Positions 35,787 to 45,199 of a stretch of 64,000 bases of DNA are shown here, one piece after another; position 1 is the stretch's first letter; the number at the start of each line of letters is the position of its first letter. The stretch is taken from assembly GCF_000426465.1 (NCBI RefSeq), contig NZ_AUFK01000019.1, positions 124,001 through 188,000 of the forward strand. Direction: 5' to 3'. The DNA is from Epilithonimonas caeni DSM 17710 (GTDB taxonomy: Bacteria; Bacteroidota; Bacteroidia; Flavobacteriales; Weeksellaceae). The translations under genes were made by a program, and so were the position numbers. The notes under the pieces were generated by a model. It did no database searches. It was not told where the DNA came from and was given only the letters and a program-made list of their open reading frames with translations.

Positions 35787-36647
35787 ATGGCAAAGGCAAA
35801 TCTCAGAACGAAGAAGAAAATTCATCAGAAAAGAAAAAAGGTTTTTATGAAAAAGCGTTGGATTTTGCTGATCATACTTTGTATTTCCTTGTTGGGAACA
35901 GGATTTTATCTGAGACAAAAAATCAATTATTATTTCACCTATTATCTTGGAAAACATTTTGAACACAAAAAACTTTCCAATACAGAAGCAGAGAAGGCAA
36001 GAATTGAGAAAATCACCGGACTTTATGCCAACCAGACTTTTGGTTTCGATATTTCTCATTATCAAAGAAAAGAAGATATCCAGTGGGACAGTCTGAGCAT
36101 AGGCAATAGGACAATTCCGCTGCAATTTGTGGTTCTGCGGGCAAGTATGGGAAACCGAAAATTGGATAAGAATTTTGACCATTTTTGGGAAACTGCTAAA
36201 CAACATAACTTGATTCGTGGTGCGTATCATTTTTATCGTCCCGATGAGGATCCTGTGATGCAGGCAAATTCATTTCTTTCTGTTGCAAAATTAGAATCGG
36301 GCGACCTTCCGCCAATTCTTGATATTGAGAAAAATCCCAGAAAAAAATCAAAGGAAGAATTGGTTTCTGACCTCAAAGTCTGGATAAAAATAATGGAAGA
36401 AACTTACGGTGAAAAACCAATTATCTACACCTATTATCATTACTACAAAGATTATCTGAAAGGCGAATTCGATGATTATCCACTTTGGCTGGCCAATTAT
36501 AATGATGTTCCAACACCTTCTCCTGATGATGAATGGCAATTCTGGCAATTCTCAGAAAACGGCATTGTTTACGGCATCAATTCAAAGGTAGATTTGGATA
36601 TTTATAACGGAAATCTCTGGTCGTTGAAAATGCTGACGATAGATTAG
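35787..36647 (+). CDS. membrane-anchored GH25 lysozyme-like muramidase
   Basis: 286 residues from the ATG at 35787; a promoter element overlaps the only longer start, at 35757. A very basic N-terminus and one membrane segment (WILLIILCISLLGTGFYL) precede a GH25 domain: FGFDISHYQ, FVVLRASMG, RGAYHFYRP, the catalytic-acid motif PPILDIEKN, and WLANYND then WQFWQFSENG. The enzyme cleaves peptidoglycan glycan strands in the periplasm, probably in wall turnover. Confidence 0.88.
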   Translation: MAKANLRTKKKIHQKRKKVFMKKRWILLIILCISLLGTGFYLRQKINYYFTYYLGKHFEHKKLSNTEAEKARIEKITGLYANQTFGFDISHYQRKEDIQWDSLSIGNRTIPLQFVVLRASMGNRKLDKNFDHFWETAKQHNLIRGAYHFYRPDEDPVMQANSFLSVAKLESGDLPPILDIEKNPRKKSKEELVSDLKVWIKIMEETYGEKPIIYTYYHYYKDYLKGEFDDYPLWLANYNDVPTPSPDDEWQFWQFSENGIVYGINSKVDLDIYNGNLWSLKMLTID

Positions 36648-36652
36648 ATCAG

Positions 36653-36743
36653 TTTTACCGCAAAGTCTCATTGCGAGTCACTTTGCGACTTTAATTAAGA
36701 GTTTTATATTTAAAAATAAATTGTGCCTTTGCGTTTACTATTT
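36653..36743. repeat. dispersed CGCAAAG-type intergenic element, divergent copy
   Basis: Contains CGCAAAG and inverted CTTTGCG copies at both sides (ACCGCAAAG near 36658, CACTTTGCG in the middle and CCTTTGCGTT at the right). It shares the terminal motif of the repeats at 25771 and 44279 but not the inner sequence. Confidence 0.45.
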
Positions 36744-36744
36744 T

Positions 36745-37524
36745 TTAATTCTTAATAAACTCAATCACATCCTTGTTCAATTCCTCTGCCCTTTCTATAG
36801 GAACGCCGTGTGAGGCACCTTTGTAGATTTTCAGTTTAGAATTCGGGATTTCTTTTGCGATGTATTCTGTATGAGAACGAAGGATTAAATCATTTTCCCC
36901 AGCAACTACAAAGACTTTTGCTTTGATATGATCAAGTTGTTCCTTGGTAATTTTTGGTTCATCGATCATCAACTGAAGTAATCTGATATCACGTTCCGGT
37001 TTGTTCTCAGCACGCATTTTTTCGGCGTCTCTTTTCATATTCTCCACTTCATTTTCGCCGACTCCATTTGGAAAAACATTCGCACCACTTGTGATGATCT
37101 TATTAGCCATTTCCGGGTATTTGATGGCGAACTCGATTCCGGTATTTCCGCCGTCGCTCCAGCCAAGAATATTTATTTTTTTGAAACCCAATTTATCCGC
37201 CAAGGCTTTAACATCATCAGCGAATTTAATGTAAGTCAAAGGTTCTTTTGAAGAATCTGTACTTTTCCCTTGTGCACGCGTATCCATCGCCACAACAGTA
37301 AAATATCTGGAGAGCTCCGGAATTTCTTTTGAAAAGGCATCGATGCTTCCTCCGTTTCCATGAAGCAAAAATAAAGGTTCGCCTTTGCCATAGATCTCAT
37401 AATAAATATCTGCGTCTTTCAAATGAAGGATTTTTCCAGCTTCAGGATTCTTGCCAAAATCATAGACTTGCGCAAAAGAAATCATTGATATCAACAGAGC
37501 TATTAAGGCGATTATTTTTTTCAT
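36745..37524 (-). CDS. secreted alpha/beta hydrolase
   Basis: 259 residues with a signal peptide ending SFAQ at about residue 19. Oxyanion region LLHGNGGS, nucleophile elbow GWSDGG (Ser about residue 123), acid in AGENDLILR and catalytic His in GASHGVP. The triad is complete. It is likely a periplasmic esterase or related hydrolase of unknown substrate. Confidence 0.86.
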   Translation of the reverse strand: MKKIIALIALLISMISFAQVYDFGKNPEAGKILHLKDADIYYEIYGKGEPLFLLHGNGGSIDAFSKEIPELSRYFTVVAMDTRAQGKSTDSSKEPLTYIKFADDVKALADKLGFKKINILGWSDGGNTGIEFAIKYPEMANKIITSGANVFPNGVGENEVENMKRDAEKMRAENKPERDIRLLQLMIDEPKITKEQLDHIKAKVFVVAGENDLILRSHTEYIAKEIPNSKLKIYKGASHGVPIERAEELNKDVIEFIKN

Positions 37525-37564
37525 TTTGATATGATCGATTTCTCAAATTTAAAAATAAATCAAA

Positions 37565-38389
37565 TTACTTTTTCACTTTCACATCAATATTGATAGCTGG
37601 CGCCGCTATTCCGATTTTTTCCCAATTTCCATAGAATGAACGATAATATCCAGCTTTGAATAATGCGCCGCTCAAAGCTACTTTACCATCAGCCTGTCCG
37701 ATAAATTGAATCCCGACAAAGAATTTTCCTTGTAACCAAATATTTTCTTTGCTTACATCTATAGAAAAAGTCGAGTCTTGTAAATTGTCTTTGCTGATGG
37801 TTGCAATAATATCATTATCCAAGATCAGATTATTCGGTTTACCATCTTTTTCATCGTAAACTGTGTAACGGACTTTGATGGGCGTTGTAGATTCGAATCG
37901 GGAAAAATTCATATTGATTTTATTGATTTTTAATCGCTTACCGGAACTGAATTCCACCGCGGTTTCCTCTACAACTGCATTTCCTTTCTCCATATTTGGT
38001 GTAAACATCATAGATTTCGATTTGCTGTTCACACCTAGATTTTTCTCTTTATAGTTTTGAGGCGTAATGACAACTTCCTGGATGTTGGTCACTTTTTCAT
38101 ACAAATAAATATTGTGAGGGTTGCTTTTCACGAAGTCTTCTACAGTACTTCTGAACTGCTTGTAGCCGGGAACAGCAACCATCAGTTCTTTTTCTTTTGA
38201 AACGTTATCCAGCTGAATTTGAAATTTCCCATTTTCATCTGCCTGCACACCGAAATTACTATTTAATATTCCGATTTTAGCATAAGGAACAGGTTTGCTA
38301 TCTTCTTTTGATAATACAGTGCCGGAAATAAGTTGTGCATGGGAAATAACGAATGCAAATAAAGCAAAAATAATGTTGATTTTTTTCAT
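37565..38389 (-). CDS. secreted protein with carboxypeptidase-regulatory-like domain
   Basis: 274 residues from MKKINIIF at 38389 (an ATG nine bases earlier is less likely). Signal peptide to about residue 18. Residues 20-100 form a CarboxypepD_reg-like domain (ISGTVLSKEDSKPVPYAKI), as found at the N-terminus of SusC proteins but here free-standing. The C-terminal part is beta-rich. Predicted periplasmic or surface protein of unknown role. Confidence 0.78.
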   Translation of the reverse strand: MKKINIIFALFAFVISHAQLISGTVLSKEDSKPVPYAKIGILNSNFGVQADENGKFQIQLDNVSKEKELMVAVPGYKQFRSTVEDFVKSNPHNIYLYEKVTNIQEVVITPQNYKEKNLGVNSKSKSMMFTPNMEKGNAVVEETAVEFSSGKRLKINKINMNFSRFESTTPIKVRYTVYDEKDGKPNNLILDNDIIATISKDNLQDSTFSIDVSKENIWLQGKFFVGIQFIGQADGKVALSGALFKAGYYRSFYGNWEKIGIAAPAINIDVKVKK

Positions 38390-38567
38390 AGTTAACAATT
38401 TGAGAACAAACTTCTGAAATTTTCCATTCTGATTCTCTCAAAGAAAGGTTAAAATCAATTAATGTTTTAGTTAAAGTTTTCTGAATATTAATCAATAGTG
38501 ACGGAATTATCGAGTTTCAATTTCTTATTTTTGCAATCATTCAATTATCAATCATCATTTATAACTA

Positions 38568-40460
38568 ATGAATTACGTTTCTGCAGAAAATCTTAGCAAA
38601 TCTTACGGCATCAAAGTTTTGTTCAAAAATATTACCTTCCATGTGAACGAAGGTGACAAGATCGCCATCGTCGCCAAAAACGGAAGCGGAAAATCTACGC
38701 TTCTGAAAATCCTGATGGGAAAAGAGATCGCCGATGGCGGAGATGTAGCTATCAACAAGGATATTCAGGTGGTTTTATTTGACCAGGAAATTGACTTTGA
38801 TCCGAAATTGTCTGTAGAAGAGTTTATGATGACCCTGGACTCTGCGCCGATTTTGGCTTTGAAAAAATACCATCATGCTTTGACCTCCGATAATCCAGAC
38901 CATATGGAAACGGCTTTGGCAGAGATGGAAATCCATAAAGCGTGGGATCTGGAAAATGAAATGGAGCAAATCCTTTCTCAGTTGAAAATCACAGATTTGA
39001 AAGCGAAAATGGGAACGTTATCCGGAGGTCAGATCAAGAGAATTGCATTAGCAAAACTCCTGACAGAAACCAGAGCGGAACATCGGCATACGCTTCTGAT
39101 AATGGATGAGCCGACCAACCACCTGGATGTGGAAATGGTAGAATGGCTGGAAAATTATCTTAGTAAAGCCAAAATCACGTTGCTTCTTGTGACACACGAC
39201 CGTTATTTCCTGGATGCTGTTTGTGACAAAATATGGGAAATGGAAGACGGAAATCTCTATCTTCACAACGGAAGTTACGCGACTTATCTTGAGAATAAAA
39301 TGATTCGTGAGGATAATTTAAATTCGACTATCGATAAAGCACAAAACCTTTATAGAAAGGAATTGGAATGGATGCGAAGACAGCCCAAAGCGAGAACTAC
39401 AAAATCCAAGTCGAGACAAGATGACTTTTACGAAACTGAAAAAATAGCGAAAACCGACACGAGAAAACAAGCTCTGGAATTGGATTTTGAGATGAAAAGA
39501 TTGGGAAACAAGATTCTTGAACTTAAAAACATCAACAAAAGTTTTGGAGACAAAGTTTTGTTCAAAGATTTTTCTTATCAATTTCAGAGAGGTGAAAAGG
39601 TCGGAATTGTTGGAAAGAACGGAGCAGGAAAATCAACTTTACTGAATATCATCCAAGGTTTTGAACCAAAAGATTCCGGAGAGATTGAGACGGGAGAAAC
39701 GATCAAGTTCGGGTATTTTGCTCAGAAAGGTCTGCAATATAAGGAGGACGAAAGAGTTATTGATTTTATCAAAGAGATTGGTGAAAACTTTCCTTTGGCC
39801 AATGGAAAGACGATTTCGGCTTCTCAGTTTTTGAGGTTATTTTTGTTTGATGACCAGACTCAGTATTCGCCGATTTCGAAACTTTCTGGTGGAGAGAAGC
39901 GTCGTCTTCACCTGATGTACATTCTTTATCAAAACCCGAATTTTCTTATTTTTGATGAACCCACGAATGATCTGGATTTGCCAACTTTGACGGTTCTTGA
40001 AAATTTTCTTCAGAATTTCCAGGGCAGTTTGATCATCGTTTCGCACGACCGTTATTTTATGGACCGAATCGTGGATCATGTTCTGGCTTTTGAAGGCAAC
40101 GGAAAAATCAAAGAGTTTGTTGGAAATTTCTCGGAGTATCGCGAGCATCTTAAAAATGAAGAGAAGAATCCAAAAGCGGAAACTGCTAAAGTTGAAAAGG
40201 TTGAAGCCCCAAAAGAAACTGAAACTCCAACTGTTGCGATAACTCAGCCAACCAAAAAGAAATTATCTTTCAAAGAACAACGTGAGCTGGAAACTATCGA
40301 GAAAGAAATGCCAAGATTGGAAGAAAAAAGAGCAGAAATCCTGGAACAACTCAACAATGAATCTGATTACGATAAAATCTCAAAACTTTCCTCGGAATTG
40401 GAAACACTTTCCGGGAAATTGGAAGAATTTGAAATGCGTTGGTTGGAATTGCAGGATTAA
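38568..40460 (+). CDS. ABC-F family ATPase (Uup-like)
   Basis: 630 residues, two fused ATP-binding domains and no membrane segment. Walker A GKNGSGKST and GKNGAGKST, signatures LSGGQ and LSGGEKRR, Walker B LLIMDEPTNHLD and FLIFDEPTNDLD. Between them is the charged linker with KARTTKSKSRQDDFYET. The C-terminal about 90 residues are a coiled coil as in Uup. ABC-F proteins act on the ribosome or on DNA branch structures and are not transporters. An antibiotic-resistance role is not indicated. Confidence 0.93.
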   Translation: MNYVSAENLSKSYGIKVLFKNITFHVNEGDKIAIVAKNGSGKSTLLKILMGKEIADGGDVAINKDIQVVLFDQEIDFDPKLSVEEFMMTLDSAPILALKKYHHALTSDNPDHMETALAEMEIHKAWDLENEMEQILSQLKITDLKAKMGTLSGGQIKRIALAKLLTETRAEHRHTLLIMDEPTNHLDVEMVEWLENYLSKAKITLLLVTHDRYFLDAVCDKIWEMEDGNLYLHNGSYATYLENKMIREDNLNSTIDKAQNLYRKELEWMRRQPKARTTKSKSRQDDFYETEKIAKTDTRKQALELDFEMKRLGNKILELKNINKSFGDKVLFKDFSYQFQRGEKVGIVGKNGAGKSTLLNIIQGFEPKDSGEIETGETIKFGYFAQKGLQYKEDERVIDFIKEIGENFPLANGKTISASQFLRLFLFDDQTQYSPISKLSGGEKRRLHLMYILYQNPNFLIFDEPTNDLDLPTLTVLENFLQNFQGSLIIVSHDRYFMDRIVDHVLAFEGNGKIKEFVGNFSEYREHLKNEEKNPKAETAKVEKVEAPKETETPTVAITQPTKKKLSFKEQRELETIEKEMPRLEEKRAEILEQLNNESDYDKISKLSSELETLSGKLEEFEMRWLELQD

Positions 40461-40658
40461 TTCAAATAAAAATGACAGATGGGATCAAGGACCGGGAATT
40501 TCAAGTTTTCTGAATGTTCTCAATCCGAAAACCAATGCCTTTAACGTGGAATGGATTTCACTGCAATTGGGATCGTGATCGCTTTGCTGTCAATATTTTT
40601 GTAGATTAATACTGGTGCTCCATAATATAACTCCGTGAAAATCCTGTCCAGACTCAGG
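40461..40658. other. 198-bp gap holding a possible gene remnant
   Basis: No intact gene. On the minus strand a frame through about 40549-40675 reads ELYYGAPVLIYKNIDSKAI before a stop and has normal-looking composition, but it lacks a start of its own and overlaps the end of the permease gene in another frame. It may be the remnant of a gene or of a longer C-terminus. Confidence 0.3.
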
Positions 40659-41951
40659 TCAAATAAGATGCAAGGCTTTTAATAAAACATTCATACTCCA
40701 GATAATTACCATTACTCCAACACCGATGAACATTGCCTTTAAAGGTAGTTTTCCGGCAAGCCTGGCTGCAATTGGTGCTGCCAGAATGCCACCCAAAATT
40801 AATCCGGCGATCAGCTGCCAATGACTGATCCCGATAACAGAGAAGAATGTCAGCGCACTGGCGAATGTCACGAAGAACTCGGTCAAACTAACGGTTCCGA
40901 TGACATAGCGTGGTGTTTTCCCTTTTGAAATCAAAGTTGATGTTACCAATGGTCCCCAACCGCCACCGCCAAAAGAATCCAAGAACCCACCGGCACCAGC
41001 CAGCCAGCCTACTCGTTTGGTTTTCTTGCGATTTTTATTTTTTTTGAAGGCATTCAGTAAAATTCTGATTCCGAGGACAAAAGTGTAAAGTGCTAAAAAT
41101 GGCTTAATAATCCCGGCATATTTTTCACCCAAATATGATAACAATAGGGCTCCCAGAATGGCTCCGATAACACCTGGTATTAGTATATTTTTGAATAGTT
41201 TCTTATTGATATTCCCAAATTTGTAATGACTGAATCCGGAAGCGCCACTTGAAAACATCTCCGCAGTATGAATACTGCTGCTGATCGCTGGCAGAGGAAT
41301 CCCAATGTACAACAGCGCCGCAGTGCAAGTCACGCCGTAACCCATTCCGAGAGCGCCATCAATCAACTGGGCTAAAAACCCAACCAAGAACAACCAGAAA
41401 AATCGCTCATCGGTATTATGATTCAGATATTGATAAGCGATGTTCAAATCTTCGAATCCAATGTAAAATGATACAATATTTCCTATCAGCAGAACAACAA
41501 AAGCCCAAAAAAATATGGTTGCAATCCTCCGCCATTTTTTTTCTCCGTTAATAATGAAAAGAGATTTTCTCTCTTGTGAATCATTATTCCCACGAAAGAA
41601 AAAATCATTCTCAGAGGGAAGACTCGGAGCAAAATATAAGTTCTTCCTTTCCTTTATCTTATTAATTATCAATTGGTCCTGAGCAGGATCTTCTGTTGCC
41701 ACAATGAACAGGTCTGCAATTTCTAAATAAGAGTCATCAAAATCTTCATTGATAATTTTGACCGATGTATTCTCCAACAACAGGTTTTTGATATCATCAG
41801 AAAGCCTCTTGGCAAGAACGCTGATATTAGCATCCGGGATATTCTGCATAATATCATTAAGCTGTTCCGAAGCTAATTTTCCACCGCCGACGATCAGGAT
41901 TTTGTTAGTCGATGCATTGATGAAAACCGGAAGTGAAATTTTTGATGTCAA
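40659..41951 (-). CDS. TauE/SafE (TSUP) permease with N-terminal siroheme-synthase-like Rossmann domain
   Basis: 430 residues. Residues about 1-135 form a Rossmann domain like precorrin-2 dehydrogenase (ILIVGGGKLASEQLND, then DLFIVATEDPAQDQLI). A basic link leads to about nine membrane segments (about 150-430) of the TSUP family with FLAQLIDGALGMGYGVTCTA and AGAGGFLDSFGGGGWGP. TSUP proteins move sulfite, sulfonates or other sulfur compounds. Last gene of the cysH-D-N cluster, so transport of sulfate or sulfite is the likely job. The Rossmann domain may sense NAD or be a degenerate siroheme enzyme. Confidence 0.85.
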   Translation of the reverse strand: MTSKISLPVFINASTNKILIVGGGKLASEQLNDIMQNIPDANISVLAKRLSDDIKNLLLENTSVKIINEDFDDSYLEIADLFIVATEDPAQDQLIINKIKERKNLYFAPSLPSENDFFFRGNNDSQERKSLFIINGEKKWRRIATIFFWAFVVLLIGNIVSFYIGFEDLNIAYQYLNHNTDERFFWLFLVGFLAQLIDGALGMGYGVTCTAALLYIGIPLPAISSSIHTAEMFSSGASGFSHYKFGNINKKLFKNILIPGVIGAILGALLLSYLGEKYAGIIKPFLALYTFVLGIRILLNAFKKNKNRKKTKRVGWLAGAGGFLDSFGGGGWGPLVTSTLISKGKTPRYVIGTVSLTEFFVTFASALTFFSVIGISHWQLIAGLILGGILAAPIAARLAGKLPLKAMFIGVGVMVIIWSMNVLLKALHLI

Positions 41952-42024
41952 ATTTTTAATTTTTAAAGAGTCTTCGACAATCCTTCGAGAACCTCAGGAT
42001 GACAATTGCCAGACAATATTATAA

Positions 42025-43263
42025 TTACTGAATCAATCCTGCGCCAACTGTTACAAAGCTTGTCTCATCGATAAAGATAATGCCACCGTTGGAAGACAGA
42101 TCTTTGTAAGAATCGTAAGCTAAAGGCTTTGCAGTTTTGAGTTTAAGTTTTACTATTTCGTTTAGTGAAACCTGTTCAACATCCTGTTTTTCCAGGGTGT
42201 TGACATCTAGTTTATATTCGATGTCTTTTACGACTCCCTTGACTTGGGTCGTATTATTTTGAATCAGATATTTTGAACCATTCTTCAAGGGTTTATCGCC
42301 CATCCAGCAAACGAGGACTTCTAATTCCTGTTCGATTTTCGGAAGGTCATCGGATTTCACAATCAAATCACCACGGCTGATATCTATATCGTCTTCCAAA
42401 TGCAATATGATACTTTGCGGTGCAAATGCTTCTTCCACTTGTTTTTGAGCGACTTCTATTGCCGAAATTTTACTCTCAGTTCCGGAAGGTAAAATTGTCA
42501 CCGAATCTCCCACTTTGTAAATTCCGCTGGTGATTTTCCCTGCGTATCCTCGATAATCGTGAAGTTCTTCTGTCTGAGGGCGAATCACGTATTGAACAGG
42601 AAATCTCGCTTTATCCAGATTGATCGTATGTTCCAGTTCAACAGTTTCCAAATAATCCAATAATGTTTTTCCCTGATACCAATTCAAGTTTTCAGACTTG
42701 TCAACAATGTTATCACCGTTCAAAGCTGAAATCGGGATGTAAACGACATTATTCAAAGACAATTGTTCTGCTATTTTTGAATAGTCACTTTTGATCTGAT
42801 TAAAAATTTCTTCAGAATAATTAACCAAATCCAGCTTGTTAATTGCGACTACAACATTCGGAATGTTAAGTAATGATGCAATGATCGAATGTCTTTTGGT
42901 CTGTTCTATGATTCCGTTTCTGGCGTCAATCAGAATAATTATCAAAGCAGCGTTGCTGGCTCCGGTAATCATATTCCGGGTATATTGAACGTGGCCCGGC
43001 GCATCTGCAATGATGAATTTACGTTTCGGTGTTGAGAAATATTTGTACGCAACATCGATTGTAATACCTTGCTCACGTTCTGCTCTCAAACCGTCTGTCA
43101 GCAAAGCCAAATCAATGGTTCCGTCATTTTTGAATTTGCTGGCACGTTCAACAGCTTCCAATTGGTCAATCAGAATATTTTTGCTGTCGTATAAAAGTCT
43201 GCCTATCAGTGTGCTTTTTCCGTCGTCTACACTTCCTGCAGTGATGAATCTTAATATGTCCAT
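42025..43263 (-). CDS. cysN: sulfate adenylyltransferase subunit 1 (GTPase)
   Basis: 412 residues from MDILRFITAG at 43263; an upstream ATG would add an unrelated stretch. EF-Tu-like GTPase with GSVDDGKST, DAPGHVQYTRNM and NKLDLV. It couples GTP hydrolysis to formation of adenylyl sulfate by CysD. No APS kinase (CysC) domain is fused. It starts 81 bp after cysD. Confidence 0.95.
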   Translation of the reverse strand: MDILRFITAGSVDDGKSTLIGRLLYDSKNILIDQLEAVERASKFKNDGTIDLALLTDGLRAEREQGITIDVAYKYFSTPKRKFIIADAPGHVQYTRNMITGASNAALIIILIDARNGIIEQTKRHSIIASLLNIPNVVVAINKLDLVNYSEEIFNQIKSDYSKIAEQLSLNNVVYIPISALNGDNIVDKSENLNWYQGKTLLDYLETVELEHTINLDKARFPVQYVIRPQTEELHDYRGYAGKITSGIYKVGDSVTILPSGTESKISAIEVAQKQVEEAFAPQSIILHLEDDIDISRGDLIVKSDDLPKIEQELEVLVCWMGDKPLKNGSKYLIQNNTTQVKGVVKDIEYKLDVNTLEKQDVEQVSLNEIVKLKLKTAKPLAYDSYKDLSSNGGIIFIDETSFVTVGAGLIQ

Positions 43264-43344
43264 TGTTTTGATAATTGATATTTGATAATCGATAAGTGAT
43301 TTTGAAAATGCAATCATTCATCATTTATCATTCATCATTAATAA

Positions 43345-44253
43345 TTAAAAGTATCCGGCTTTCTTTCTGTCTTCCATCGCGGCTTCTGAAGTTCTGTCGT
43401 CTATTCTGGTTTCGCCTCGCTCACTGGTTTTGGTCGTGATGATCTCTGCAATTACCTGCTCCAAATCGTTTGCTTCCGATAAAACCGCTGCAGTACATGT
43501 CATATCGCCAACCGTTCTGTAACGTACTTTTTCTGTGGTCACAATATCGCCTTCTTCCAAATTGACAAACTCATTCATTGCGATGAATTGGTTATCGAAA
43601 TTAAGAACCTCACGCTCGTGTGAAAAGTAGATGGAAGGTAATTGGATATTTTCTTTCAGGATGTAATTCCACACATCCAATTCTGTCCAGTTGCTTATTG
43701 GGAAAGCACGTACCTGCTCGCCTTTGTGGATTTTTCCGTTGTAGGTATTCCACAATTCGGGTCGCTGAAGTTTCGGATCCCATTGCCCGAAATCATCACG
43801 AACGGAGAAAATACGTTCCTTAGCCCTGGCTTTTTCCTCGTCACGTCTTCCGCCACCGATACAACAGTCGAACTCGAATTCTTCTACGGTGTCCAACAGT
43901 GTGAAAGTCTGCAAGGCATTTCTGCTCGGCAATTTTCCTTTTGGTTCTCTCAAACCTTTTTCCTTAATGGTATCTTCTACTTTTCTGACGATGAGTTTTT
44001 CTCCGATCTGCTCAGCCAATTGATCGCGAAAGTCCAGTACTTCCGGGAAATTATGTCCTGTGTCGATATGAACCAACGGGAAAGGAAATTTGCCCGGGCG
44101 AAAAGCTTTCAGCGCAAGATGAACCAGCGTGATACTGTCTTTTCCACCACTGAAAAGCAAAGCCGGTCGTTCAAACTGGCCCGCAACTTCCCTGAAAATA
44201 TGAATGGCTTCGGATTCCAACTGCTCCAGATAATCCAAATGATATTTTGACAT
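43345..44253 (-). CDS. cysD: sulfate adenylyltransferase subunit 2
   Basis: 302 residues from MSKYHLDYLEQ at 44253. PP-loop ATPase motif LLFSGGKDSIT, then HIDTGHNFPE, and C-terminal RYRTVGDMTCTAAV. It makes adenylyl sulfate (APS) from sulfate and ATP together with CysN. It is separated from cysH by a 150-bp gap that contains a dispersed repeat, so it may have its own promoter. Confidence 0.96.
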   Translation of the reverse strand: MSKYHLDYLEQLESEAIHIFREVAGQFERPALLFSGGKDSITLVHLALKAFRPGKFPFPLVHIDTGHNFPEVLDFRDQLAEQIGEKLIVRKVEDTIKEKGLREPKGKLPSRNALQTFTLLDTVEEFEFDCCIGGGRRDEEKARAKERIFSVRDDFGQWDPKLQRPELWNTYNGKIHKGEQVRAFPISNWTELDVWNYILKENIQLPSIYFSHEREVLNFDNQFIAMNEFVNLEEGDIVTTEKVRYRTVGDMTCTAAVLSEANDLEQVIAEIITTKTSERGETRIDDRTSEAAMEDRKKAGYF

Positions 44254-44278
44254 TTTTTTATTTTTTAAGCGCAAACAG

Positions 44279-44327
44279 CGCAAAGTTTTTTTAATCTAAT
44301 TGAAAATATTTTAAGGTTCACAAAGGT
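44279..44327. repeat. dispersed CGCAAAG intergenic repeat, copy 2
   Basis: Begins CGCAAAGTTT and ends TTTTAAGGTTCACAAAGGT, matching the ends of the copy at 25771-25827. Confidence 0.6.
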
Positions 44328-44403
44328 GTGTGACCCAGCAACATTATCTATTCAAAAATATTTAACAATTGGATTATATTTTATTTCTTAAATGATTGAT
44401 TTG

Positions 44404-45120
44404 TTATTTGTGAACATGGAGGCCACATTCTTTTTTGCTGGCATCTTCCCACCACCAGCGACCGGCACGAAAATCCTCGCCCGGTTGAATTGCTCTTGTA
44501 CAAGGTGCGCAACCGATGCTGACGAAACCTTTGTCATGTAAAATATTGTAAGGAATATTATTTTTTTTGATATGATCCCTCACCTGCTCTGTTGTCCAGA
44601 AAAGGATCGGATGGTATTTGATGATTTGATTGGACTCATCCCATTCGAATTGAGAAAGGTTTTCCCTTGCAACCGAATGCTCTGCTCTCAGTCCTGTGAT
44701 CCAAATCTTGTTACCCCTCAAGGCCCTTTTTAAAGGATGAACTTTTCTAATGTCGCAACAAGTTTTCCTATTCTCTACCGACCTGTAAAAGGAATCTGGG
44801 CCATTGTCCTGAATGAATGGTTCCAACTCTTCCGGATCTGGATAATAAGCTTTGATTGGAAGTTTATATTTGGATTTGGTTAAACTCCAAGTATTGTAAG
44901 TATCTTCGAATAAACGGCCTGTGTCTAAAGTGAAAACTTTGATTCCTGAATTTTTCACATAATCCGTAATCACTTGGTCTTCGAAGCTAAAACTTGTGGA
45001 AAAGCAAACTTCATCCGGAAAAGTCGTCGTCAAAATCTCCAGAACTTCTTCTATCGATCTTGATGCAATATTTTCATCTATTAATTTTTGGAATGTTTCT
45101 TTTAGTTCGTTCTTCATCAT
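44404..45120 (-). CDS. cysH: adenylyl-sulfate (APS) reductase, CysH family
   Basis: 238 residues. The iron-sulfur cysteine pairs of the APS-reducing branch are present: KTCCDIRK about residue 118 and GCAPCTRA about residue 200. The catalytic cysteine is in the C-terminal KKECGLH. The enzyme reduces APS to sulfite with thioredoxin, so PAPS is not required. ATG codons at 45120 and 45117 are equally possible starts. A good promoter lies just upstream; the gene leads the sulfate cluster. Confidence 0.94.
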   Translation of the reverse strand: MMKNELKETFQKLIDENIASRSIEEVLEILTTTFPDEVCFSTSFSFEDQVITDYVKNSGIKVFTLDTGRLFEDTYNTWSLTKSKYKLPIKAYYPDPEELEPFIQDNGPDSFYRSVENRKTCCDIRKVHPLKRALRGNKIWITGLRAEHSVARENLSQFEWDESNQIIKYHPILFWTTEQVRDHIKKNNIPYNILHDKGFVSIGCAPCTRAIQPGEDFRAGRWWWEDASKKECGLHVHK

Positions 45121-45138
45121 TAAAGTTTATCCGAAATA

Positions 45139-45169
45139 CAAATTTAACAATTCATCCAACTCTGACCAA
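45139..45169 (-). promoter_or_regulatory. cysH promoter
   Basis: TTG (45169-45167), a 20-bp spacer and TAAATTTG (45146-45139) on the minus strand. The start is expected about 12 bases before the ATG. Confidence 0.72.
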
Positions 45170-45199
45170 ATTAGTATAATTTAAATTTTGTTAATTAAA

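Noticed and set aside
38568-40460. Antibiotic-resistance ABC-F protein
   Set aside because: Linker and C-terminal coiled coil fit the housekeeping Uup-like type; no resistance context.
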